Notes: generated by a model not told the origin, from the letters alone. A stretch of 30,066 bases of DNA from Elusimicrobiota bacterium (GCA_003450735.1 DMEZ01000047.1:1-30066); one strand, 5' to 3'. Counted from the first letter of the stretch, positions 7,044-16,313 are shown. Numbers and translations: made by a program.

Positions 7044-7681
7044 CGCACGGACACCTGGTGGCCCTCGGGGTCGTACTCCACGCTCACGAGCGTGTACTGC
7101 CCCGAGACCGCGGTCTGGCTGTAGTAGACCTCCACGCCGAGGAGGATGCTGCCTCGGATGTCGAGCTGGAGCTGGGAGGCGTAGTTGTTGCCGACGTCGC
7201 CGTACTCTCGGCTCCAGCGGACGGTGCCGAAGGGGTCGAGCTTCCAGAGCTTGGCGATGGAGCGCCCCCCGCGCAGGACGTTGCCTCCCAGGTAGATGTT
7301 CCCCTCGCGGTCGATGGCGGCGGCGGTCGGGACGTTCCGCTGCCCATCGTCGTAGTCGCGCTCCCAGTCGAGCTGGCCGTCCATGCGGTAGCGCAAAACG
7401 CTCAGGAGGGCCTTGGGGCCCGAACCGCGCAGGGCGGCGATGACGAGGTTCCCGGCGGGGTCGACGGAGACCGCGGAGGCTCTCAGGTCGACCCCGAGCG
7501 GGTTGCGGGAGTTCTCCCAGACGAGACCTCCGCCGCGGTCGAGCTTCTTGAGGTGGATGAAATCGACGCTTCCGTTGAAGCGGTTGGTGACGGAGAGGAA
7601 GTTCCCCTGGAAGTCCGAGAGGCTCAAGGGGCTCTCGAGGGCCGCGAGCGGGAGGGTGAAAAGCAGCAGCAGGGCCTTCAC
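7040..7681 (-). CDS. Secreted beta-propeller-type repeat protein
   Basis: 213 aa; signal peptide MKALLLLFTLPLAALE. The mature part has at least three repeats of about 48 residues with the pattern W-x-R/N...D-x-x-G-N-[IL]-[VY]-[LI], for example VDPAGNLVIAALRG, IDREGNIYLGGNVLRG and LDIRGSILLGVEVYY. This resembles the SBBP / delta-60 type beta-propeller repeat of exported proteins. Three to four blades are too few for a closed propeller, so it may pair with another protein or form an open sheet. It heads the leftward operon 7681-4224. The start is GTG at 7681, chosen because TATAAT with an extended TGT lies exactly 6 nt upstream and the signal peptide begins there. Confidence 0.82.
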   Translation of the reverse strand: MKALLLLFTLPLAALESPLSLSDFQGNFLSVTNRFNGSVDFIHLKKLDRGGGLVWENSRNPLGVDLRASAVSVDPAGNLVIAALRGSGPKALLSVLRYRMDGQLDWERDYDDGQRNVPTAAAIDREGNIYLGGNVLRGGRSIAKLWKLDPFGTVRWSREYGDVGNNYASQLQLDIRGSILLGVEVYYSQTAVSGQYTLVSVEYDPEGHQVSVR

Positions 7682-7687
7682 ACGCCG

Positions 7688-7693
7688 ATTATA
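7688..7693 (-). promoter_or_regulatory. Extended -10 promoter of the 7681-4224 operon
   Basis: A perfect TATAAT on the minus strand, preceded by TGT (extended -10), ending 6 nt before the GTG start at 7681. It predicts leaderless translation from a GTG. Confidence 0.72.
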
Positions 7694-7705
7694 ACAAGTA
7701 TCCCA

Positions 7706-7734
7706 TTGACTCTCCCGCTCCAGATGTCTAATAT
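7706..7734 (+). promoter_or_regulatory. Sigma-70 promoter of the 7771-14729 operon
   Basis: TTGACT at 7706-7711, a 17-nt spacer, and TAATAT at 7729-7734. A leader of about 30 nt follows with a GAGGAG ribosome site before the ATG at 7771. Unlike most units here it has a good -35 and a normal leader. Confidence 0.75.
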
Positions 7735-7770
7735 CCCCGGACGCTCGGATCCCGGTCGAGGAGAAGCTCG

Positions 7771-9351
7771 ATGAGAACCCTGTTCCTGCTGACTGTCCTG
7801 ACGGCCGGCGCTCACGCCCAGTCTGCGCCCAAGGCGCTCGAGCTCGACAACCGCACGACCCTCCGCTTCACCCAGGTCACCGGCGCGGGGCGCGGCGCGA
7901 GCTTCTACCGCAACGGTACCTTCATCATCGAGGAGCCCGCCTTCCTCTTCCGCAAAAGCCTGAGCGAGGATTGGCGGGCCGGCGCCGAGTTCCGGCCGCG
8001 CCTGACCAACGACCAGCTCGCGGACAAGAAGGGGATGTCCATCGAGACCCTGAGCGGGGAGGTGAAGAGCTCCAGCCACGTGTTCTCCCTGGGCGACTAC
8101 TTCGCGGTGATGTCCCAGTACTCCATGGGCCAGCTGCTCAAGGGCGGGGCCTATCAGCGCAACTTCCGCGACGAGGAGAACTACGTCCGGGTCGCCGCCG
8201 GCAGCTTCGACACGCAGTGGGAGTTCCTTTATAAAGAGGACCCGACCGAGCCCATGGACCGCTACGGCGGAGGCGCGCGCGCCCAGCTCTCCCGCGAGAA
8301 ATACCGTCTGGGCCTCAACTGGGCGCTGGTGCAGGACGATAAGGAGGACCCCATCCGCAGGGTCAACCGCGACACCGCCTACCACCAGAACGTGGGGGCC
8401 TTCGACTGGGAGTACCGCCTCGGCCTGTTCACCCTGGACGGCGAGCACGCGGCGGCTCTGACGCAGACCTCCCCCTTCGGCGCCGCCGAGGCGCAGACCC
8501 ACGGGCACGCCAACCGCTTCCGCCTCCAGGGGACGCCGTTGGGCACGCGGCTCCTGGCCCAGTTCGAGAACGTCTCGTCGGGCTTCGTCCCGCTGGCGGG
8601 CAGCGCCTCGCAGGACCGCCGGCGCTACACCCTCCAGCTCAGTCGCCGCCTGAGGAAGGTCTGGCAGGCCTTCGCCAAGTTCTCGCTGAGCCACGACAAC
8701 CTGGAAGGGGCCCAGCTGAGGACGCGGACGACGAACACCAACTACGACCTCGGCGCGACCCGCACGAAACTGTTCGAACGCAAGGAGCTGGAGACCTCGC
8801 TGACCTGGCGGCGCTCGCAGACGGACACCCGCAACTTCACCCGCGACCGCACGGCCGACCGCCTCCAGCTCACCGTCTCCGACCAGCTCACCAAGGCGGT
8901 CCGCGGCCGCCTGCTCTTCGAGCCGTCCTTCGACCGCGACCACGCCCGCAATACCCGCGCGGTCAACTACCTCTACGAGGTCCGGCTCTCCGACCGGCGC
9001 CGCCTGCCCAAGAGCTGGTCGATGAACTCCACCCTGTCCGGCCGCCGCCGGGAGACCGAGAACGTCGTGAGTTTGGGCTACGACCTGCAGTCCGGCGCCA
9101 GCGCGCGGGTCGACTTCTCGAAGCCGGGCGGCCTGCAGACCGGGGCGGAGCTGGACTTCACGGACATGAACCTTTACACGGGCATGGACTCCCGCACCAC
9201 CCGGGCCCGCGCCTTCGTCGGGATGAAGCCCAAGTGGCCGGCCGAGAGCACGGTGGACCTCGGCTACGACCTGGTCCACTACGGCTTCTCGGACGCCAAC
9301 AAGGAATACGCCGAACACCTCGTCAAGCTGAACTGGAATTGGAGGCTCTAA
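7771..9351 (+). CDS. Predicted outer-membrane beta-barrel protein
   Basis: 526 aa; signal peptide MRTLFLLTVLTAGAHAQ. The mature sequence is a long series of alternating polar/hydrophobic strands with many Arg, Tyr and Trp residues, such as GLNWALVQDD, YTLQLSRRLRK and LETSLTWRRSQ. It ends VKLNWNWRL, consistent with the final strand of a barrel although the last residue is Leu rather than Phe. I do not recognise a named family; the layout resembles porin-like or TonB-independent barrels of about 20-24 strands. It is first in a three-gene operon; the next gene starts 1 nt after its stop with GGAGG as ribosome site. It is likely the outer-membrane part of a complex with the two following products. 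Confidence 0.8.
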   Translation: MRTLFLLTVLTAGAHAQSAPKALELDNRTTLRFTQVTGAGRGASFYRNGTFIIEEPAFLFRKSLSEDWRAGAEFRPRLTNDQLADKKGMSIETLSGEVKSSSHVFSLGDYFAVMSQYSMGQLLKGGAYQRNFRDEENYVRVAAGSFDTQWEFLYKEDPTEPMDRYGGGARAQLSREKYRLGLNWALVQDDKEDPIRRVNRDTAYHQNVGAFDWEYRLGLFTLDGEHAAALTQTSPFGAAEAQTHGHANRFRLQGTPLGTRLLAQFENVSSGFVPLAGSASQDRRRYTLQLSRRLRKVWQAFAKFSLSHDNLEGAQLRTRTTNTNYDLGATRTKLFERKELETSLTWRRSQTDTRNFTRDRTADRLQLTVSDQLTKAVRGRLLFEPSFDRDHARNTRAVNYLYEVRLSDRRRLPKSWSMNSTLSGRRRETENVVSLGYDLQSGASARVDFSKPGGLQTGAELDFTDMNLYTGMDSRTTRARAFVGMKPKWPAESTVDLGYDLVHYGFSDANKEYAEHLVKLNWNWRL

Positions 9352-9352
9352 G

Positions 9353-10777
9353 ATGCGCACGCTTTTCGCGACGCTGTTGACCGCCGCCCTGCTCCTTCCT
9401 CCGGCCGAAGCCGCCTGGTACGACTTCGCCCGCAACGAGAACGCTCCCGAGATCGCCCAGCTGCAGGTGGCCGGCCGGGAGATGGAGGACCTCGTGGAGC
9501 TGATGGTCCTCTATCCCGACGAGCTCAAGGGCGGCAAGCTGACCGTGCGCGGCAAGGCCGAGACCACCCGCGGCACGATCGGGGCCGTGCTCGTCAGCGT
9601 CGACGGCGGCGTCAACTTCGAGAAGGCCAAGGTCGAGCGCTCCGGCGCCTTCATCTTCGAGGCCGCCCCGGTGCTGGAGCGGGAGTACGAGTTCCAGGTC
9701 CGCGCCCTGGACACGACCGGCCGCTCCTCCGACCCCAAGTCCGGGGCCTTCAGGTTCGTGGTGCGCCCGGACAAGAGCCGCGAGGAGGCCCTGGCCCTCT
9801 TCAACAAGCTGCTCGACCTCTATGAAGCCAAGGACAGGAACGGCTTCATGGCCCGCGTCTCCGACGATTTTGAGGGCAGCCGAGCCGCCCTCCTGGAGGG
9901 GTTGGAGAGCGACTTCGCGAACCTCGCGAGCATCGACATCCAGCCTTCCATCCTGCGCGCGGCCAAGGTGGGAGCGACGGTGCAGGTGCAGTTCACCTTC
10001 ACCCGCCGGGTGCAGTCCCGCACCTCGGGGAAGGTCCTCACCGACCGCTCGACGAGCAACATGAGCTTCGTCCGGGACGGGGAGGAGTTCAAGCTCGCCT
10101 CGATGGCCGCTCCGCTCATCTTCGGGGTCTCCGCGACCGGCGAGGTGGCGACGTCGGTGGAGAACCGCTCCGAGGGCACCACGGTCCTGGCCGTCACCGA
10201 CAGCGGCGACGCGGTGCAGGTGGCGCAGAAGCAGACGGTGAACACCACGGCCGACCAGACGGCCTCGAACATCGTGACGGGGCAGATCAGCGTCGTCTGC
10301 CAGATGAACACAGGGGACACGACGGCCCAATGCCCCTCCGTGAACCTGGAGACCCGGGGGACCGCCCGGAACCTGACCTTCCAGCAGCAGCGCCACGCCC
10401 GGGACATGAACATCGGCGAGGTGAGCGTCACGGTGCTCATCCCGGACCCCGCCTTGCCCAGCGACGGCTGCACCTGGGTGGTGGAGCCCAACAGCCTCAT
10501 CCGGGACCTCGGCGTGAGCGACCTGAACACGGTCAAGACGGTCTCCTCCGACGCGGCCGACTACGCCGAGGCCATCCCGGCCGACAGCCCGGTCACGGTC
10601 ACCCTGAACCGGGTCTTCGCGGTCAAGACCCCGACGCTCTACGCCCTGCTCAAGGCCACGACGGCTACCTGTTCCTACCGGGTCCCCCCTGTCGTCGCGC
10701 CAAGGACGAAGGAGGTCGAGATCAATGCCGTCTTCGAGTACCGCATCCAGCTCAGCCAGAACCCGGCGTTCTACTGA
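9353..10777 (+). CDS. Secreted protein with Ig-like and NTF2-like domains
   Basis: 474 aa; signal peptide MRTLFATLLTAALLLPPAEA. Residues about 60-137 look like an Ig/fibronectin-type beta-sandwich (LTVRGKAETTRG... VQVRALD-type strands). Residues about 143-250 form an NTF2/SnoaL-like alpha+beta module, opening with an amphipathic helix pair (FNKLLDLYEAKDRNGFM) and ending with strands carrying FTFTRR and EFKLASM. Residues 260-474 are beta-rich with a few Cys that could form disulfides and match no family I know. The NTF2-like module aligns by eye with the C-terminus of the next gene product. The start follows GGAGG by 7 nt. Periplasmic or surface location expected; function unknown. Confidence 0.8.
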   Translation: MRTLFATLLTAALLLPPAEAAWYDFARNENAPEIAQLQVAGREMEDLVELMVLYPDELKGGKLTVRGKAETTRGTIGAVLVSVDGGVNFEKAKVERSGAFIFEAAPVLEREYEFQVRALDTTGRSSDPKSGAFRFVVRPDKSREEALALFNKLLDLYEAKDRNGFMARVSDDFEGSRAALLEGLESDFANLASIDIQPSILRAAKVGATVQVQFTFTRRVQSRTSGKVLTDRSTSNMSFVRDGEEFKLASMAAPLIFGVSATGEVATSVENRSEGTTVLAVTDSGDAVQVAQKQTVNTTADQTASNIVTGQISVVCQMNTGDTTAQCPSVNLETRGTARNLTFQQQRHARDMNIGEVSVTVLIPDPALPSDGCTWVVEPNSLIRDLGVSDLNTVKTVSSDAADYAEAIPADSPVTVTLNRVFAVKTPTLYALLKATTATCSYRVPPVVAPRTKEVEINAVFEYRIQLSQNPAFY

Positions 10778-10784
10778 GGCCCGC

Positions 10785-13700
10785 ATGACCCCCGCCCCCC
10801 TCCTGAGCGCGGCCCTCGCCGCGCTCCTGGCGTCCCCCGCTTGCGCCCAGATCAACGGCGCGGCGACCTCGGAGGAGGTCGACCAGAAGGCCTACGACTA
10901 CTACAAGAACATGGGCGGCGTGGACCCCATGGAGAAGTGGAAGGAGTTCGTGGAGGAGAGCATCACGCCCGACGAGGTCGGTGAGCTGATGGAGTACAAG
11001 GAGCAGATGGACGCGGCCATGAAGACCGCGGAGCAGATCTCCCGGGGAGAGATCAACGAGGTCGTGCTGGAGACCCTGCGCGGGCAGTACGAGGAGCTGC
11101 TCAAGAACAAGAAGATCCCGCGCAAGCTCCGGCGGGAGCTCCCCAGGCTGGGGCTCATCGACCAGCTGGTCACCACCGTGAACTTCGCCATCGACATGAA
11201 GAAGACCGCCATGGCCAACGAGGTCGCGACGCAGGCGGAAGAGGTGTTCCAGGTCCTCTGCAGGGACCGGGAGCTCTCCGGCGCCGACGATCCTTTCCCG
11301 GCGAACGTCGAGACCGCGCAGCGGGTCTACAAGAAGTACTGGAAGTCCGGCCTGGGATCCAAGATGGACGCGATCCTGCGCCACCAGCGCCTGCTCTCCA
11401 TGGACGAGGCGTCGAGCGAGCCGGCCACCTTCGAGGCCAACGTGGTCGACGGCCTCGTGGGCCTGCTCAAGATGACGGCGGACTACAAGAAAGCCTACCT
11501 GGAGAAGGATAAGGCGCAGTACGAAGCCAAGGAGCTGATGAGCGCCTACGGCCGCTGGGGCAAGGTCACGGGAAACGATTTCGGAGCGCTGATGAGCCTG
11601 CTGGGCACGGAGAAGCAGGTGGAGGCCAAGATTCCCTCCTACGAGAAGATGCTCGCGGAGGCACCCGCGGCCATCGCCGCGGCAAGGGTCGCCATGAAGA
11701 AGGGCGACTTGGGTCCGGCCGACGTCTTCTGCGACAACACGGCCGGCGCGCTCTACAGCGCCAAGATCGGCCTGCGCGACTTCGGCGGGCGCACCCAGAA
11801 GGTCAGGATGAGGACCGCGCCCCTGCTCGAGAAGATCACCTCCGCGCAGGCCGACGCGTCCAAGTTCTGCAGGGAGTACGCCGCCGCCTATAAGCAGCGG
11901 GAAGAAGAGGAGCGGCTGAAGCTGGAGAAGGAGTACGAGCAGTACAAGGCCTCCATCAAGTCGGCCTGCGGCGAAGGCGGGATCAGCGGGATGGCCTACG
12001 CCGGGCCCAAGCAGGCGGAGCTGGACTCGCTCGCCGTCGAGGTCGACAAGGTCTACCAGAAGGACGGCCTGGCCGTGCAGGAGCCGCAGGTCTACTGGAC
12101 GCCGCTCGACAACCTGGACGCCGACTGCGGGCCGGACGCTTTCAAGGACGAGCCCAAGGGCTCTCAGACTCCAGGGTCGCTCATGGGCATCGTCGCCAGG
12201 GCCTTCCAGCTGGCCCGGTCCTACTGCTCGGAGCTGGACAAGTACCGCAGCGGGCTCAGCAAGGCCCGCGAAGCGATCATCAACGCCAGCGCCAAGCAGA
12301 GGGATGCCTGCGAGGCCTCTCGGAAGGCGGCAGCGGACGCGGACCAGCCCTCCCCGGACTGCCTCTGGTGCGACACCGGCCCGGCGGACCGGGCCTTCTC
12401 CAGGAAGTTCTCCCAGTCCCCCCGGCTCAAGTTCTCCGTGGTCGGCGACCGCATCAACCGCTGGCGCCGGGTGGTCGAAGCGGGAAGGAGCGTCGCCGAG
12501 AAGGCGGAGATGGGCTTCTTCGAGGACGCCTCGCGCCTGGCGAAGCGGATCAGCGAGCTCGGCGTCGGGGTGGAGGAGATGCCGGTTTCCGCCGAGCTGG
12601 TGGAGGGCTGGGCGAACGGGGCGTACGCGGAGTTGAAGGGCAGCCAGGACCTCAACTTTTCAGTCCAGGCTCTGCGTCGCTGGGCGGAGCTGCTCGGAGA
12701 AAGGTCGCGATACCAGTCCGAGCTCCTGCCCCGGGCGAGGAAGAGCCTCGCGCAGGGGTTGTCCCAATATACCCGGGAGTTCAGCGAGATCTCCCAGGAG
12801 CTGGACCGCCTCTCGGGCGAGGCCGGGACCGCCGCGCAGAACTACCAGGCCGTGGCCTCCTTCTACGCGCAGACTCCCTGGCCGGAACAGGGCGAGCCCT
12901 TCCGAGCGAAGGCCGCCGAGGTCCCGGAGAGGACGCGCTCGCTGCAGGACATGCTGGCGCGGGCCCGCAAGGGACCCGACGGGGCTAAAAAGGCCCTGGC
13001 CGACGGTGAGAGGGGCGTGTCCGACCTGGACTGGTACGCCCGGTCGTTCTCGATCACGGCGGCCAAGCTCGAGAAGCTCGAGAAGAGCCTCGACGAGGAC
13101 GCGGACCTGCGCGCGCTCCGGACCAGGGTCTCGAACGGCTCCGGCGGAGTCTATATGCGCGGGATGGATAGGGCCCGGCTCTCCGCCCTGCAGGGGAAGC
13201 TGTCCGCGGCGCTCGGGAGCATGGGCCAGCCCGAGCGCCGGGCCGCGCCCGGCGCTATAGCCGAGCTCCAGGCGGTGCTCGCGGCGGCCCAGAAGATCAA
13301 GCCCGTGCCGAGCGACGCCATCCTATTGGACGACGGGAATACCCAGACCCTGCTCGAGGCCGGCGTCTACCGAGATCTGGAGGCCAAGGTCAAGAAGATC
13401 GATCCGACCGACGCCAGCGCTCCGGGCGAGGCGATCAAGATCCGGGCCGAGATCGAGGGCGTTCGCTATTTTCAGGACTACGACAAGAAGGAGTACGCCA
13501 ACCACCCCGTCTACAAGGCCTACCTGAGCGCCCTGGCGGCCTGCGAGGGCCTGGACAAGAAGGCTGCGGGCGCGAAGTCGGCCCTCGTCGGCCGCATCAA
13601 GTCCGACAAGGCGGCCATCGAGAGGGAGATGAAGGCTATCTCTGCGAAGCCCGCGAGCGCGACTCCCGCAGCGCTCGACGCGCTGGAGAAGAGGATCAAG

Positions 13701-14729
13701 GCCCTGGTCAAGGACTGGTTGGAGAAGCTCAACGGCCAGGAGCGCGACGAGTCCGGCATCGGCGACCTCCAACAGCTCGAGGTGGACCTCGCCAAGCTGA
13801 GGGAGACGACGGCGGAGGCCAGGCAGGACCAGGAGCAGGAGACCGCCCGCAAGGCTCTCCAGGCGTTGGAAGCCAAGATGGAAGCCGCCTCCCCCTCCCA
13901 GATGCAGGCGCTCATGAGCCAAGCCTCGGTGATCGCCAACAAGGCCCGCATCGGCGGCGAGCCGGAGACGCAGGAGCTCATGGGCAGGCTCGCCGACCTC
14001 GCCCGGGAGAAGGGCGCCGCGCAGAGCGGGCCGCCCTCCGGCGCTTCCGTCCAGCCGGAGGACGGCGAGGACTCGAAGGCCCTGCGCGACGCCCTGGACG
14101 ACTTCCGGGAGCTCAACCGGGAGCTGGAAGCCCTCCCGGGCGGCCCCGATTCGCAGAGCCGCGCCGACGATCTCGTCGAGCGCGGACAGGCCCTGGCGGA
14201 GCGGGCGCTCGAGAAGATGCCCAAGGACGCCTCCGGGCGGCCGAATCCCAACCGTAAGCCGGTCGAAGACGAGCTCGAACGCTTGCGCAAGGCGGCCGAG
14301 CTCAAGAAGACCGCCAAGGCGGCCGCGGCCTCGCACGCCAAGGGCGTCGGCCCGCAGGCCGTCGAAGCCATCCGGGCGCTCTACCAGAAGTTCGCGGCGG
14401 CCTTCGCCTCCAAGGACCTCGCGGGCGTGCTGGACTGCCTCGCCGAGGACTGGGAGTCCTCCGAGGGCATCGGCCTCGGCGACATGGAGAAGACGCTGGG
14501 CAACTCCTTCCAAGCCTTCGACACCGTGAAGATGGAGATCTTGAACCTGCAGATCCGCAGCGCCGGGCAGGGTCTCTATCAGGCCGCCTACTCCACGCTG
14601 ATGACCGGCCTCATCCGGCAGAACGACATCAAGCACGAGGAGAAGTCCACGCACTCGGACACGATCGTACTGACTCCGGAAGGGCCGCGGATCAAGCGCA
14701 CCTCGGGCAGCACCGCCTGGGTGCAGTAG
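10785..14729 (+). CDS. Giant secreted helical protein with C-terminal NTF2-like domain
   Basis: 1314 aa; signal peptide MTPAPLLSAALAALLASPACA. Nearly all of the mature chain (about 25-1190) is charged Ala/Lys/Glu-rich helix with coiled-coil stretches; many tracts follow heptad spacing. It includes a CLWC pair (526-529) and scattered single Cys. The last 120 residues fold as an NTF2/SnoaL-like domain: LYQKFAAAFASKDLAGVLDC, EDWESSEG, then strands ending TSGSTAWVQ. The module aligns with residues 143-250 of the preceding protein. It is the third gene of the 7771 operon, 7 nt after the previous stop. An elongated periplasmic scaffold linked to the upstream barrel is a reasonable inference; no named family is recognised. 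Confidence 0.82.
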   Translation: MTPAPLLSAALAALLASPACAQINGAATSEEVDQKAYDYYKNMGGVDPMEKWKEFVEESITPDEVGELMEYKEQMDAAMKTAEQISRGEINEVVLETLRGQYEELLKNKKIPRKLRRELPRLGLIDQLVTTVNFAIDMKKTAMANEVATQAEEVFQVLCRDRELSGADDPFPANVETAQRVYKKYWKSGLGSKMDAILRHQRLLSMDEASSEPATFEANVVDGLVGLLKMTADYKKAYLEKDKAQYEAKELMSAYGRWGKVTGNDFGALMSLLGTEKQVEAKIPSYEKMLAEAPAAIAAARVAMKKGDLGPADVFCDNTAGALYSAKIGLRDFGGRTQKVRMRTAPLLEKITSAQADASKFCREYAAAYKQREEEERLKLEKEYEQYKASIKSACGEGGISGMAYAGPKQAELDSLAVEVDKVYQKDGLAVQEPQVYWTPLDNLDADCGPDAFKDEPKGSQTPGSLMGIVARAFQLARSYCSELDKYRSGLSKAREAIINASAKQRDACEASRKAAADADQPSPDCLWCDTGPADRAFSRKFSQSPRLKFSVVGDRINRWRRVVEAGRSVAEKAEMGFFEDASRLAKRISELGVGVEEMPVSAELVEGWANGAYAELKGSQDLNFSVQALRRWAELLGERSRYQSELLPRARKSLAQGLSQYTREFSEISQELDRLSGEAGTAAQNYQAVASFYAQTPWPEQGEPFRAKAAEVPERTRSLQDMLARARKGPDGAKKALADGERGVSDLDWYARSFSITAAKLEKLEKSLDEDADLRALRTRVSNGSGGVYMRGMDRARLSALQGKLSAALGSMGQPERRAAPGAIAELQAVLAAAQKIKPVPSDAILLDDGNTQTLLEAGVYRDLEAKVKKIDPTDASAPGEAIKIRAEIEGVRYFQDYDKKEYANHPVYKAYLSALAACEGLDKKAAGAKSALVGRIKSDKAAIEREMKAISAKPASATPAALDALEKRIKALVKDWLEKLNGQERDESGIGDLQQLEVDLAKLRETTAEARQDQEQETARKALQALEAKMEAASPSQMQALMSQASVIANKARIGGEPETQELMGRLADLAREKGAAQSGPPSGASVQPEDGEDSKALRDALDDFRELNRELEALPGGPDSQSRADDLVERGQALAERALEKMPKDASGRPNPNRKPVEDELERLRKAAELKKTAKAAAASHAKGVGPQAVEAIRALYQKFAAAFASKDLAGVLDCLAEDWESSEGIGLGDMEKTLGNSFQAFDTVKMEILNLQIRSAGQGLYQAAYSTLMTGLIRQNDIKHEEKSTHSDTIVLTPEGPRIKRTSGSTAWVQ

Positions 14730-14732
14730 CGC

Positions 14733-15728
14733 CTAGACCTTTTTAGGCAGCGAGCCCAGGATGTCCCGGTAGCTCCCGTAGCGCGGCATCCCGAGCAGAG
14801 CGCAGCCCGCCCCGTCGTGGAGGCAGTCCGAAGCGCAGCGCGCCGAGGCGGCCTTGAGCTCGGGGAAGTGCGGGAGCAGGGCGCCCTGGTCCACCCCCAC
14901 GAGGGCGAAGTTCATGATCCCCGGCGTGTCGATCCAGGCGGAACCCTCGGGGCCGGGCAGCAGGACGGCCCCGGTCGTGGTGTGCTTGCCCATCCCCGTG
15001 GCCCGGCTGATCTCCCCGATGCGGCCCAGGCTTTCGTCTCCCAGCAGCCGGCGAAGCAGCGAGGTCTTGCCCACGCCGGAGTGGCCGCAGAAGGCCGCGG
15101 CCTTGCCCAGGAGGAGCTTCCTGAGCGCGGAGGCCCCCTCCGGCGCCAGCGCGCTCGTCTCGACGAGCTCCACCTCGGCCGCCGCGTAGTGCGCCCAGGG
15201 CTTCTCGGCTCCCGGAGGCAGCAGGTCCGACTTGTTGACGCAGAGGACCGCGGGGATGCCCTGGGCGGAGGCCGCCACCAGGAAGCGGTCCACGATGCCG
15301 TGCATGAAGTCCGGCTCCCGCGCCGAGGCCACGACCACGAGGCGGTCGAGGTTGGCCGCCACGGCGTGCAGGAGGGGGTTGCGGGAGTTGGGGGCGCAGC
15401 GCATGAGCACGTTGCGCCGCTCGCAGCGCCCCACGATGACGTGCGCCTCCACCCGGACCCGGTCGCCGACGCAGACCGGGCTGCGCTCGCGCGAGTTCCC
15501 GCCGAAGGCGAGGGCCGCCATCCGGTAGCCGCAGAGGACGCGGGCCTGCCCGCCCTCCGGGCGCACCGCCGCCTGGTTCGGGTAGATCTCGGCCACGACG
15601 GCGTTGCCCTCCGCCGCGCTCAGCACACGGGCGCGGCCGCTCAGCGGACGCTTGGCGTATTTCCGGCGGGCGGGGATCTTGAGGCCTTCGAACCACTCTT
15701 CCTCGGGGTCGTCGGGCCGTGGGCGCAT
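14733..15728 (-). CDS. rsgA: Ribosome small-subunit-dependent GTPase A
   Basis: 331 aa. A circularly permuted GTPase that releases RbfA-type factors and checks late 30S maturation. An N-terminal OB fold (about 30-110) is followed by the permuted G motifs: G4 NKSD, G5-like TSA, G1 GHSGVGKTS, G2 region GKHTTTG and G3 DTPG. The C-terminal zinc site is CASDCLHDGAGC (Cys, Cys, His, Cys). An extra 25-residue N-terminal lead rich in Arg/Lys/Pro is longer than usual. The ATG follows the engB stop directly (TAGATG), so the two ribosome-biogenesis GTPases form a pair. Its end lies 3 nt from the convergent end of the large helical gene. Confidence 0.97.
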   Translation of the reverse strand: MRPRPDDPEEEWFEGLKIPARRKYAKRPLSGRARVLSAAEGNAVVAEIYPNQAAVRPEGGQARVLCGYRMAALAFGGNSRERSPVCVGDRVRVEAHVIVGRCERRNVLMRCAPNSRNPLLHAVAANLDRLVVVASAREPDFMHGIVDRFLVAASAQGIPAVLCVNKSDLLPPGAEKPWAHYAAAEVELVETSALAPEGASALRKLLLGKAAAFCGHSGVGKTSLLRRLLGDESLGRIGEISRATGMGKHTTTGAVLLPGPEGSAWIDTPGIMNFALVGVDQGALLPHFPELKAASARCASDCLHDGAGCALLGMPRYGSYRDILGSLPKKV

Positions 15729-16304
15729 CTAAGGGGCCAGCAGCGCCGCGACTTCGCCGCGCAGCTCGCGCACGCCGAACCCGTCCTTGGCGCTGGTCCA
15801 GCGGAGTTCGGCGGGCGCGATCCCCAGGGCGAGGGCGGCCTCGCGGCGGCGGCCCTGGGCGCGCGAGGGCCCCACCTGGTCCGCCTTGGTCGCCACGGCC
15901 CGCCATGGCAGGCCCTGGTCGCGCAGCCACGCCGCCATCTGCAGGTCGAGCTTCGTGGGCCCGATCTTGGCGTCGACGAGCGCGAAGACCATGCGCAGCG
16001 AGGGCCGGCCCGTCAGGAATTCCTCGATCATGGCGCCCCAGCCGGCGCGCTCGGCCATGGGCCCTCCGGCGTAGCCGTAGCCGGGGAGGTCGACCAGCCA
16101 GTGGCCGGGGCTCGTCTGGAAGACGTTGATGGCGCGGGTGCGCCCCGGGAGGTTGGAGACGCGCGCGAGCTCCTTGCGGCACAGCGCGTTGAGCAAAGAG
16201 CTCTTGCCCACGTTCGAGCGGCCGACGAAGGCGACCGCGGCGGAGCAGACGGGGAGCTGGCCGGGGCGGGTCTCGCTGAGGAGGAAGCCGACGTTGTCCA
16301 GCAT
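15729..16304 (-). CDS. engB: Ribosome-biogenesis GTPase EngB/YsxC
   Basis: 191 aa, normal family length. Required for 50S subunit assembly. G motifs are complete: G1 GRSNVGKSS, G2 Thr in PGRTRAIN, G3 DLPGYGYA, G4 TKAD and G5 TSAK. The start ATG at 16304 lies 9 nt after a TATAAT that overlaps the TAA stop of the upstream protease gene. It can therefore be transcribed independently of the M50B pair as well as by read-through. Immediately followed by rsgA. Confidence 0.97.
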   Translation of the reverse strand: MLDNVGFLLSETRPGQLPVCSAAVAFVGRSNVGKSSLLNALCRKELARVSNLPGRTRAINVFQTSPGHWLVDLPGYGYAGGPMAERAGWGAMIEEFLTGRPSLRMVFALVDAKIGPTKLDLQMAAWLRDQGLPWRAVATKADQVGPSRAQGRRREAALALGIAPAELRWTSAKDGFGVRELRGEVAALLAP

Positions 16305-16313
16305 GGGACGTTG

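Noticed and set aside
5088..7124. A 678-codon open frame on the plus strand across the solute-binding and propeller genes
   Set aside because: It is the complement of well-supported minus genes with recognisable families, and its own translation is Arg/Gly/Val-rich without motifs. Long shadow frames are expected at this G+C.
9323..10855. A 510-codon minus-strand frame under the Ig/NTF2-like gene
   Set aside because: No signal peptide or family motif; the plus-strand frame has both the signal peptide and operon spacing.
14731..14748. Hairpin GCCTA...TAGGC at the rsgA end as a terminator
   Set aside because: Only a 5-bp stem, with its T-run inside the loop rather than after it, and it lies in the rsgA coding end.
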